Positions 9,629-17,506 of a DNA stretch of 20,393 nucleotides are shown here, in pieces. The translations under genes and the position numbers were made by a program. Below the pieces are notes generated by a model. That model ran no database searches and had not been told where the DNA came from. It saw only the letters and a list, made by a program, of their open reading frames with translations. The first letter of the stretch is position 1. Each line of letters opens with the position of its first letter. The DNA is taken from contig JAQGAU010001236.1 in the NCBI GenBank assembly GCA_034698045.1, positions 1-20,393 of the forward strand, in the 5' to 3' direction. The DNA comes from Paramacrobiotus richtersi (lineage: Eukaryota > Tardigrada > Eutardigrada > Parachela > Macrobiotidae).

Positions 9629-10569
9629 ATGTGTGATGTGAGTCAGGAAGCCAGTTGCAAAACTTTTACTTGCACTGCTACAGTCTTTTCTGCAAAAAAC
9701 TCTGCAACTCGAGCCGGTTATATATATATACAAGAAACACCTTCGGCTGCCGCCTCAGGGTTTCTTGGGATCTATATTCAGATTCGAATCCAGAACAAAC
9801 TATCCAGGTACAAACTATTTTACAACGAATGTGACCGGTAAATTACGGCTCCAAGGGCGAAATTCCCATCCACCCATCGACACGCAGCAAACCACCCACC
9901 CATCCACCCATCGTCCCACCCATTCCCACCGTCCACCCATTCCCATCCACCCATCGTCCGGCCACTTTTGCCGGGAGCTATCAAATTCTCGGCTAACTTA
10001 TTCTGTTTATCGCTTCGATTCTAACTTATTTCGACGCTTCTATTTATACACCGTATTCGCATCTTGATCTGACGGTACATGTATCGATTTTGCGCATATT
10101 CAACAAAAATAATTCTTTTCTTAGCAACAGTCAGCAGATATAAAAATTGGTGAATATCGCTCTACAGTTGACGGTTTTGCCGGTAAAGGGCAGGAAAGTT
10201 TGTTTTGTTTCCGGCCGGAACACCGAGAACTTTCAAAAGAAATTAAATAGTCAGTGGCACCGTTTTGCGCTACGGGCTATCTGATAATAGTACCCGATCA
10301 TGTTAAACTATTTCCGTTCTGGAGTTTTTGCGGTCCCGGGACTGCTCCCGGTATTATGATCAATTCTATGATACCCGGCCGCCGGATATTTTTGCTGGTT
10401 TCATAAATCGCAATGAAGATACACCAAGAGATACTTGCGAAACTGCATGCATGCTCCATCCAACATGAGAATTTGATGTTGTCAAGCTGCTGAAGGATTC
10501 GACAACAACAACGATGAAGCAATCAGCTCATAACGTAAGTTATAGAAACCTTTGCCGTTAACACGATGA
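9629..10569. other. Non-coding stretch with simple repeats
   Basis: Apart from a short TA run near 9720 and the CCCATCCA-type repeat described separately, nothing was recognised. A GATTCGAATCC near 9781 resembles a tRNA T-loop, but no cloverleaf surrounds it. Confidence 0.4.
9865..9958. repeat. Degenerate CCCATCCA simple repeat
   Basis: About 94 bp is built of variants of CCCATCCA / CCCACCCATT with strong strand asymmetry: C-rich on the plus strand and therefore G-rich on the minus strand. The minus strand offers many GGG runs at short spacing and could form G-quadruplexes. No gene overlaps it. Confidence 0.75.
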
Positions 10570-10682
10570 TGACAAACATGCAATGAAATTCGTTAAAACT
10601 CCGTTTCCCACAAAACATCTTTGACGATCGTGAGACTCTAATAAAAAGGCAGGGATTAACCCAAGGAACTATGTCATTCCAA

Positions 10683-11096
10683 CTAGAACTCTCTTTCGTC
10701 TACTTTCTTCGGTCTTATGTACAAAACACACGTAACCATCAAAGCAAACAATACAACCCCCAGCACCGCAACCATGATATTAATTTGTCTTCATCATGTA
10801 ACTTCTTTCATCGCATTCAACTGCGCCTTCAGTGGCGGCGGTTGTCGCATTAGTCGGGTAGACCGGATTAATCGGGAAAACGTGACCAGATCCATAGTCG
10901 CTCCAGAATGCCGATTCCAGCGGAAGATAAGTGTGATAGATACCAGACGTATTAGTCGTGTCTCGAAAGGATCCGAGCCGTTTCGGGCGGCTTCTGTAGA
11001 ATAATTCAGGACATATTGGTATACCGGTGCTCCTGTCAGGGCACGCAAATTGATGGATTTATAGGCCGGTGATTTGTAGTCGACATCCGAATACAG
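10683..11096 (-). pseudogene. Internally deleted carboxylesterase/cholinesterase-like pseudogene
   Basis: This is a broken copy of the last two exons of the esterase-like gene at 17507-20103. From 11096 (after a TTTTAG acceptor) it matches that gene's exon 6, including APVYQYVLNYSTEA. After SDP it jumps straight into the middle of exon 7 (NTSGIYHTYLPLESAFWSDY). The lost piece holds the exon 6/7 junction, the intron and the catalytic His region; about 390 bp are missing relative to the intact copy. The junction is out of frame, a TAA follows MMKTN, and the membrane helix (VLGVVLFALMVTCVLYI) and tail ending DEREF resume in another frame. The helix and tail are close to the intact gene, so the copy is fairly young or was under selection until recently. 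DNA similarity extends to about 10570 on one side and about 11125 on the other, so this is a segmental, not a retroposed, duplicate. Confidence 0.85.
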
Positions 11097-11177
11097 CTAA
11101 AAGAAAACTATACGGACCTTCGATGCAAGCGTTTCCAAAGATACATACATACATATAACACCTTATATAATTATATC

Positions 11178-11453
11178 ATGCAGTACAAGATCTATCCAGT
11201 CGCCTGTGAAACCCTAGGTGTTTTTATCGATTCAACGAAGGAGTTGTTTAAGTTTCTAGGTCGTAAAATTTTTGAGAAATCTGGTGACCTACGTTCGGGA
11301 TCATTTTTAAAACAGCATTTTTCTGTTGCTATTGTTGAAGGCAATGCGACCGCAGTTTTGGGCGCTATGCCAAGTGGGCGCGTGAGAATGAGCGAGATCA
11401 GATTGGGAATTTTATGCCAAACGTTTCAAACATGTAGTTGTCTGTGCGCCTAA
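11178..11453 (+). mobile_element. LINE reverse-transcriptase ORF fragment (truncated)
   Basis: The open frame holds YPVACETLGVF, then GRKIFEKSGDLRSGSFLKQ, then FSVAIVEGNATAVLGAMPSG. This is the pattern of the C-terminal end of a class of non-LTR retrotransposon polyproteins (PVAVETLG...TGDPRS...L.Q..S.AIQRGNAASVLGT), given from family memory. The match covers about 11193-11378. The rest of the frame is unrelated. No reverse-transcriptase catalytic motif, endonuclease or poly-A tail is present. It is a dead fragment truncated at both ends, lying about 50 bp from the end of the esterase pseudogene similarity. The ATG at 11178 is incidental. Confidence 0.7.
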
Positions 11454-12683
11454 GCATTTTTTCCTGTGAAAGGAATAAAGTTTATCCTTATAATAATCAT
11501 GCCTTTCCGCAGGCACAAAATAAATATCATGAAAACTCACATTAATTCTACCCAAACTACAGATACAGTACATAGATGGATTACTTGATTTGGTGTGCTT
11601 CCAGTCAAAACTTGTATTTTCACACTACATAATTACAATACAAGTCAAACACGTACAAAGGATTAGATTATTACCTTAGCGTACGGTGTGGTGACGATCG
11701 GTCCATCGATTAAAGCAGATCGGTATGATCAGTTTGTGCTTTTCGCAACGTCGATTGCGCTGGCGTTGCTAAGTGTCCAGTGTGGGGAAAAGGAATTGTT
11801 TTGTCGTTCGTTTCTTGATAAATTCATACGCCGTGGTACATGCTCCACTTGGCCAAAAGAGGTAGACGGTATAAGGTTTGGGTACCCGTACAGTTTTATT
11901 GCGTCGTATATTTTGTGTAGCATCGAAATACCGTGATATTTTTAGGCCAGGGTGAGTACACTCTTCGTTCTTTTGCTATCCGTTACTGTGTTGGATGTCT
12001 GCCGGTTGAATACCTAAGGCGAGTTAACTCCCTTACCTGCAACGTGATGTTGGGCATACAAATACTAACGTTGTTGCATGTTTGGCAGGGATCATCCATT
12101 CGGGCATGCCCAGTACACCGTGCAACGCCTAGCTGGCTCAAGGGCGATCAAGACCAAATGACCTCCAGTGCACAATCTAGACGTGAGTAAGAAGCTCTTT
12201 CTAGCTTATCATTACCCAGCTGATAGCAAATATTTAAAGATGGCACACCACCCGAAATGTCAGCAAAATGTTTCGTTGTTGATTAACCCAGCAAGGCTCC
12301 CACTCGGGATCAGTACTGCATGAAGCGATTTACCAAGAGTAAGAAACCCTCCCCAATTTACTTTTTGAGTTTCGCCATTTGGAGAATTAAAAACAGTTCT
12401 TGCTAATCAAGCAGAACCAGAATGGTTCGGCTAATGGTTTCTACTCACAACCTGCAGCTCGGACGATCTTCCCGAAGGTCGTGTGTCGTACCCGAACCTC
12501 ACGCTGTCCGGTTTGCAGATTGTGCCGGTAATCGGTGTCCGGGCTACAAAGCGCATCGAGAAATAGAGGCAGCCTGGCCAATCGCTTTTACCAAGGCTGA
12601 TAACATTAGTGATTGAAATAATACATGTTGCGTAGTCTGGGAACAACGTAAGCAGTTATGATAGTCCACTAACCAGTAGCTCA
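11454..12683. other. Stretch without a confirmed gene; possible exons of the Ig-like gene
   Basis: No domain is recognised. A possible exon starts after CCTGCAG at 12457; its open frame (SSDDLPEGRVSYPNLTLSG..., stop at 12564-12566) looks coding-like and could donate at CCG|GTAATC. An ATG at 12320 is followed by six codons and a GTAAGA donor. Either could be a 5' exon of the Ig-like gene at 12684, but no reading frame links them with certainty. Open frames at 11688-11936 (+) and 11729-11923 (-) overlap each other and show no domain. Confidence 0.3.
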
Positions 12684-13532
12684 ATGTCGAACTGTCTTAC
12701 AGTGGACGAAGTTATCAGGCAGGCCTACACAAATATAAACGGAGACAAAATTACACTGGTTTTTCCGCCCACCGACTCGACAAGAACCGCTGCTACGGCA
12801 ACGACAGTGGTAAAAAGACCCAGTGTGTGTCAAACGGTATCGTTTGCCTGTGAAACATCCTACGACAGCGCTTCCGCTACGGTAACCTGGACGCACCAGG
12901 GCAGGAAACTTACTCAAAACGGACACTTAGTGCCAAGGAGCAACGTTGCCGACCATCAGTACGCTGTGTTATTCCAAGGCCAAGGTACCATTCTGAGCAT
13001 AATCAATGTGAGATTTGCATCCAGCGGAACAGTGAATTGTTACGCCGAAGTGAACAGAACGATGACAATTCTGAAACGCTATAGTCTTCATCCCAACGTA
13101 TCCCGTGCAGTCGATGTATTCACTGAGCCAATGCCGAACTGGTCGATCGCAGCGGACACTAATCAGAGACAAGTACTCTGGTGCACAGTGCACCTGCCCT
13201 TACCACCCAAGATGGTGGCAAGGGGAGCAGCGAATGAGCTGTTCCTCTGGCGGCATAATAATCGAACATTAGTCTCCCCGCAAAAACACCCCTATTCACT
13301 GGGAAGTTTCATGTCTGTTGAAGGACCAATCACAACATCCAATCATTTTTACAACACTACGGCATCGACCCTGTGTTTCTGGATGAGTATGTATAATGTT
13401 GGTTCGGCGGACAGTGGAACCGTGGAGTGTTGGTTTAGAGCGACGCCCGATATTGATGAATGGTTTATTCAATCGGCTAGTTTGATGGTGTCTCGGGAAG
13501 TCTCTGCACCACGGGACGAAATGGACATTTAG
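12684..13532 (+). CDS. Secreted or cell-surface protein with two Ig-like domains (probable internal or last exon)
   Basis: The open frame runs 282 codons from the ATG at 12684. Domain 1 has VSFACET...ATVTWTHQGRKL...ILSIINVRFASSGTVNCYAEV: the Cys, Trp, L.I and SGTVxCxA signature of an immunoglobulin fold. Domain 2 has VLWCTVHLP...LFLWRHNNRTL...SADSGTVECWFRA, with the same order of Cys, Trp and D-S-G-x-V-x-C. Several N-glycosylation sequons (NRT, NVS, NWS, NTT) suggest secretion or surface display. The ATG start gives no signal peptide. A strong acceptor CTGTCTTACAG ends at 12702 and would begin an exon in phase 1, the usual phase at Ig domain borders, so the true start is probably in an upstream exon. 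No membrane helix precedes the TAG at 13530-13532. Function and ligand are unknown. Confidence 0.65.
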   Translation: MSNCLTVDEVIRQAYTNINGDKITLVFPPTDSTRTAATATTVVKRPSVCQTVSFACETSYDSASATVTWTHQGRKLTQNGHLVPRSNVADHQYAVLFQGQGTILSIINVRFASSGTVNCYAEVNRTMTILKRYSLHPNVSRAVDVFTEPMPNWSIAADTNQRQVLWCTVHLPLPPKMVARGAANELFLWRHNNRTLVSPQKHPYSLGSFMSVEGPITTSNHFYNTTASTLCFWMSMYNVGSADSGTVECWFRATPDIDEWFIQSASLMVSREVSAPRDEMDI

Positions 13533-14751
13533 ATGATAGTTAGTAAACGCTGCGCCGATGAGCTGTGGTTTATTTTCCTGGATCCGAAGAAACCTTGGGT
13601 GTGGATTCTTGCAAAAATTTATCATCAGTTTCAACTTGCTGCTACGCTAACAACTGTAAAGCATGAAAGTTGATTTTGCCGACAAAAGCATCGGTACCTA
13701 TTAGCAACTGTTCGACAATAGACGATTTTTGGAACCAGTTTGGGAAATCGATCAGATAACGGTCTGCCACGGTACATTCGCCTCAAACGTCGGAAACCTG
13801 TTACGCTCTACCACTTTTTCATGCACAAGATCATCGGATTTTGGAGAAACGGTTTGTTCAACGGACTTCGATCAACTGATTGCCAGCAATACTAAATTCG
13901 CAGCACAAAGGTTCCTCATTTTTTGAAATTCCCAACTATGGTTTCATTGATTGTGGCGCTCTATATAGATTTAGCTACTTGTCTTTCCCATTGCATGATA
14001 CACACGTACATCATGTTATCATTGCTGTTCCTGTCCTGCTGGCTACTAATGCTTCTCTACAGAATATGTATTGTTAAATGGACTAACAAACCAGCCGGCG
14101 TTTTTCTGTGACCTTTGCGTTCTTCGCTCTGCCCTGAAATCTAAACGTACGTAACAGATATACCTATTTTACGTAGTGTAGATTAGGATTAGAGAATGTG
14201 AATTCGAGTCACTCATAATGCGGCATTCAAAGCCGATAAGGAATGCTAGTAACTTCCTCGTGTGCTTAAAACAGAAGCGCAGGAAAGGATGCGTCTACAG
14301 ATTTGCCACCACGAACAACGACCTTCGACACGGGAGGCAAAACACGGTACATCCATAGGTGAACAGAATGGGTCGGCCGGTACGGAGCATGAATAAGTTT
14401 GATTCGGAGTAGTCGGCAGTTTAGGTACCCAATGGGAGACGATGTTAAGGATTGTGAAACATATAGATTTTCTGTGTCACGATAACATTTTTGAATGGTG
14501 TTTTGCATGAACAAGAGAAACGAATTTATTCCGGTCAGAAACGTTCGCCGATAGAAACGCACTGCACACAACAAAATGTTTATTGAAAGAACATTCAAAA
14601 AAGTCCTTTCGTCGTAGAAAGGCAAAGTCAAAAGCCAAATGGGGACAAAGTCAAAAGCCGCTCCGAAATTTAGTCCAAATATCTCGCTTACTGACTAAAT
14701 TTTACTTCACACCAAATTGCAAACGTGATTATTCCAGACTAAAGCAAATTT
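13533..14751. other. Stretch without a confirmed gene; one hydrophobic open frame
   Basis: An ATG-started plus-strand frame at 13923-14111 (62 codons) has a long hydrophobic run (YIMLSLLFLSCWLLMLLY) followed by a short basic tail. It could be a membrane-anchor exon for the Ig-like gene or a chance AT-rich frame. A minus-strand frame at 14266-14631 begins at TTG and has no domain. ACAAAGTCAAAAGCC-like sequence is repeated near 14623 and 14646. Nothing else was recognised. Confidence 0.3.
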
Positions 14752-14982
14752 TTATAGCAAAAATCTACAAGCATTGTAACAGGTTAATCCCGCAGCGCCG
14801 CACGCCAGACTGCCCACTAGCTGATCGTCCGCTCCGGTGACGGGGGCACTGATTTTGATACCAATAGACAGGACACTACAGCATCCCGCCATACACACTC
14901 CGTATGTGATGAGTCCACTGCTAACGTGGGAAGCTGCTAACACCAAGCATAAAACTACTGCCAACAAACGCGAAGGAAGCAT
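14752..14982 (-). CDS. Small secreted Cys-rich peptide, GLITYGVC type
   Basis: The frame encodes 76 residues from the ATG at 14982. An upstream frame in phase adds 15 residues but would bury the signal sequence, so the inner ATG is preferred. Residues 1-22 (MLPSRLLAVVLCLVLAASHVSS) are a classic signal peptide with cleavage before GLITYG. The mature part has YGVCMAGC, a Gly/Ala/Ser-rich middle, and ACGAAGLTCYNAC near the end, giving six Cys in two clusters. The spacing resembles small invertebrate and fungal proteins that begin GPxxYGxCxxxC (from memory); their role is unknown to me and may be defence or cuticle. The second family member at 15919 is on the opposite strand, so the pair diverges. 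No intron is needed. Confidence 0.7.
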   Translation of the reverse strand: MLPSRLLAVVLCLVLAASHVSSGLITYGVCMAGCCSVLSIGIKISAPVTGADDQLVGSLACGAAGLTCYNACRFLL

Positions 14983-15088
14983 GTTTGCTCCGAATCTGCA
15001 ACAGGCCAAACCAAAATATAATTGCACTTGTTAAAGAGCGACGAGGTAACAACGCACCAGGTATTAGTTGTGTGGTAGAACTCCTAAT

Positions 15089-15248
15089 GATGCTACCATC
15101 CAGGGACTTCACCGACAATAAACTGAGAAGACAGGGACTCAAGAAGGATGTATTCGCGGCCGCACTAAGCGCGGCTAATGATGGAAATCTAGTTCTGAAA
15201 ACGAACAGTTATTCTGTGGACCAGCGAGGAAATGAACAGACGATGTGA
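15089..15248 (+). CDS. Hypothetical short open frame
   Basis: A plus-strand frame ends at TGA 15246-15248 and reads LPSRDFTDNKLRRQGLKK then VFAAALSAANDGNLVLK, with plausible codon usage. It could be the coding end of an unrecognised exon. No domain, no splice context and no partner were identified. It lies between the divergent peptide genes. Confidence 0.2.
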
Positions 15249-15280
15249 CGATGACTAGACTACGTGAAGCAACGGTGTCA

Positions 15281-15412
15281 ACTGCTATGCGATTAAACTG
15301 AAATTATCTGCATTCGATACCAATTCTTGTTCAACACACAACAACACAAAGTTCGTTAACATATCCAAGATAACTGAACAATGAAAACTGTTCGCACATA
15401 AAGCAATAAATT
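15281..15412. repeat. Dispersed repeat, copy A
   Basis: This is about 130 bp containing a block close to GATACCAGTTCTTGTTCAACA and, further on, AAAACTGTTCGCACATAAAG. It is similar to copies at 15609-15745 and 17265-17400, all in the same orientation. Copy C lies in the 3' flank of the esterase-like gene, so A and B may be remnants of duplicated esterase 3' regions. Confidence 0.65.
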
Positions 15413-15430
15413 TTTGCCACAGGCACTGGA

Positions 15431-15587
15431 GATGAACAAATGATGAGGGTATTACTAATGCTGAACAAATGATGAGAGTATGTATTAGTAATGCTGAACA
15501 AATTAATGATGAGAGTATGTATTAGTAATGCAGAACAAATGATGAGAGTATTAGTAATGGTGAACAAATGATGAGACCATTAGAAAC
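15431..15587. repeat. Minisatellite of about five units
   Basis: Five tandem units of 29-37 bp are built on TGAACAAATGATGAGAGTAT followed by TAGTAAT. Units differ by a GTAT insertion and a TTAA insertion. The array sits between repeat copies A and B. Unit length differs and no separate spacers exist, so it is not a CRISPR array. Confidence 0.85.
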
Positions 15588-15608
15588 GCTCGAAAGACCG
15601 ATAATATT

Positions 15609-15745
15609 GTTATGCGATAAAACAAAAATCGTCTGCAGTTGATACCAGTTCTTGTTCAACAGACAACAGCAGGAAGCACAAATGTCTGTCAAATTGCAAG
15701 ATAACCGAACAGTGAAAGCTGTTCATATCCTAAGCCTTAAATTTA
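15609..15745. repeat. Dispersed repeat, copy B
   Basis: This shares TATGCGAT, CGTCTGCAGTTGATACC and AGTTCTTGTTCAACA with copy A, then diverges moderately (AGATAACCGAACAGTGAAAG). It is the same orientation as copies A and C and ends about 170 bp before the second Cys-rich peptide gene. Confidence 0.65.
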
Positions 15746-15918
15746 TTGATCCTACTTTGCAGACAAGTTTGTGATGTACGTTTTCTTGCGTTGATCGCAT
15801 TATTTCGCCAAGACGTATTAGAACCTTTTATGGGAGGTCCCCACCTGACTGTATATTTTGACGTTGGTGCGGTGCGGAAACAGTCACCAGAGAATATTGA
15901 GATTACACCAAACGGACA

Positions 15919-16146
15919 ATGGTTGGACATTCCCAGTTTAATATTCCCAGACTTTTTTTCTTGATTCTGATTATTGCTAGCATCGCACATTGTGGACCGG
16001 TAACCTACGGTCTTTGTATGGGGACGTGTGTTGGTATGTTATGCGCTGGGACAGCGGCCAGTGCCGGGGCTGGTGCACCGGCCGCTATTGCTGCGGCTGC
16101 TGCGTGTCATCCTTCCTGCGCGTGGGCACTACTCGTTTGGTTGTGA
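15919..16146 (+). CDS. Small secreted Cys-rich peptide, GPVTYGLC type
   Basis: The frame encodes 75 residues from the ATG at 15919. The n-region is MVGHSQFNIPR, the hydrophobic core LFFLILIIASIA, with likely cleavage after AHC, before GPVTYGLC. The mature peptide has YGLCMGTCVGMLC, then a Gly/Ala-rich stretch (AASAGAGAPAAIAAAAAC), then HPSC and a hydrophobic end (AWALLVWL). Cys order and the GPxxYGxC start match the minus-strand gene at 14752, making them diverged paralogues. An alternative acceptor (TTAATATTCCCAG, ending at 15950) could join an upstream exon with a different N-terminus. The Ala-rich middle suggests a helical or membrane-active segment, which is inference. Confidence 0.7.
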   Translation: MVGHSQFNIPRLFFLILIIASIAHCGPVTYGLCMGTCVGMLCAGTAASAGAGAPAAIAAAAACHPSCAWALLVWL

Positions 16147-16842
16147 AACTCTGTTATGTTTGATTAACGTTGTGCCCGGCTGACTTTTTGCCCGTTAGAC
16201 TGCGTCCCTGTTTTCAAATGCATAACCAATCTTTCTGAGGAGCCATGTGCGTTGTTACTACGTGCTGAATAATGTTATACATAGACGATGGTTGTCACGA
16301 TAATTGACAATAAATCGCTATCGCAATCGCTAGAAAAATAACAGCCGTACTCCCTCCTTCTCTTTCTAACCGAAGCAACAGACAACTCAACCAAAACAAG
16401 ATTTGGAATATGGGTACGCTTTCCAGTATAGTGTTACCGTGTAGAGAGTATCTGTAGTAGTATAGCATTTGCAATCGCAAAACTGACCACCGCCAAACAC
16501 TTCCAACTGCTAGGTCGTACAGGCAATTCGAAGTATGCTCCCGCACAGTGCATTTATGGAAGCTGTGGAGAAACCACATGCCTGATTCAATGTGACCATT
16601 AGCTCGAAATATTGGAATGTTTCGCATTCATAGACAAATTACGACGAAATATAATTAACATGAGTGTTATCTAGTTATCTACTTGACGAACGGTGCCGAC
16701 AAAGCGCGCTCAAAGAATAATATATTTTGAAAAATTAGATAAAAATCGGCTTTCGGTGCACAAATGCCTCATTATAGCGAACCATTCTAATCTAAATCAA
16801 AAAGCGCCGATTTTGTCTAGCTCACGACAGCTACCGACTTCA
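16147..16842. other. Non-coding stretch downstream of the Cys-rich peptide
   Basis: A 110-codon minus-strand frame (16295-16627) overlaps this stretch, but it shows no domain and no family similarity that I recognise. No AATAAA-linked gene end or other feature was seen. Confidence 0.35.
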
Positions 16843-16938
16843 ACCCGTATCGCGCTGCGCGCGTTGCTTTATTTATGTGCTGCTGCAACCGGCATCAATC
16901 ACCTCTCTCTGGAATACGGTTTTTGTATAGAGATTTGA
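16843..16938 (+). pseudogene. Possible decayed third Cys-rich peptide copy
   Basis: The plus-strand frame ends TRIALRALLYLCAAATG then LSLEYGFCIEI and a stop. A hydrophobic signal-like run followed by a YGxC mimics the start of the two intact peptide genes, which have signal then ITYGVC or VTYGLC. The remaining Cys are missing and the frame stops three codons later. This may be a truncated copy or chance. Confidence 0.2.
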
Positions 16939-17168
16939 ATTCTAAAGCCGGTTATTTTTTTCGGCAAAAGTGTTTCTCCGGAACAGAATCACTGCCGCGC
17001 GGGCAATAGTAACCGCCCAGTGCTAAATGAGCAGGATGCCGCAGTAACAGCGTAGGTCTAGATCTGCAACGAACTACGTGTTTCGTTCCGGAAGGCTGTT
17101 TACAGGAAGAAAAAAATCAAACGTAACCGAATCGGGATAAGAGCGTTATTACTGCCCGGACATGATGT

Positions 17169-17192
17169 CTGCAGCTCCTCCCTGAGCTGCAG
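17169..17192. repeat. Perfect 9-bp stem hairpin
   Basis: CTGCAGCTC (17169-17177) and GAGCTGCAG (17184-17192) flank a 6-nt loop. It lies about 315 bp beyond the stop of the minus-strand esterase-like gene. No function is assigned. Confidence 0.5.
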
Positions 17193-17264
17193 GGTTTTGT
17201 AAAACAGGAGAAGGGGGAGTATTGGCAAGTCTTTTAGGAATAGTTATGGTGTTCTTTTTTTTAA

Positions 17265-17400
17265 TATTAATAGATTGTCTGCAGTCGATACCAGTTCTTG
17301 TTCAACAAATACCAGCTTAAAATATACATTTTCGTCAATTTAAGTGGCAACAGAAAAAATGAAGACCGTTCGCAACCAAAGAAAGGAATTATAACTGCTG
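17265..17400. repeat. Dispersed repeat, copy C (in esterase 3' flank)
   Basis: This carries TGTCTGCAGTCGATACC and AGTTCTTGTTCAACA, as in copies A and B, and later GAAGACCGTTCGCAACC. It begins about 105 bp past the minus-strand esterase stop, so it may be that gene's 3' UTR or flank and the source of the other copies. Confidence 0.6.
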
Positions 17401-17506
17401 AAACAAATGTAACAAAATTCGTCAAAACTCAGTTTCCCACAAAACAATCATGACTGGTAATAAACGCTTGAACTATGGGTTACCTCAAGGAACTCATTCA
17501 TTCCAA

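Noticed and set aside
9770-9800. GATTCGAATCC resembling a tRNA T-loop
   Set aside because: No acceptor stem, D-arm or anticodon stem can be formed around it.
14266-14631. 121-codon minus-strand frame
   Set aside because: It begins at TTG, shows no domain or splice context, and no neighbour supports it.
15331-15567. Minus-strand frame with repeated ITNT/SHHLFS peptides
   Set aside because: It is a translation of the minisatellite, not a repeat protein.
15431-15587. Repeat array considered as a CRISPR
   Set aside because: Units are contiguous with no unique spacers of constant length, and the genome is eukaryotic.
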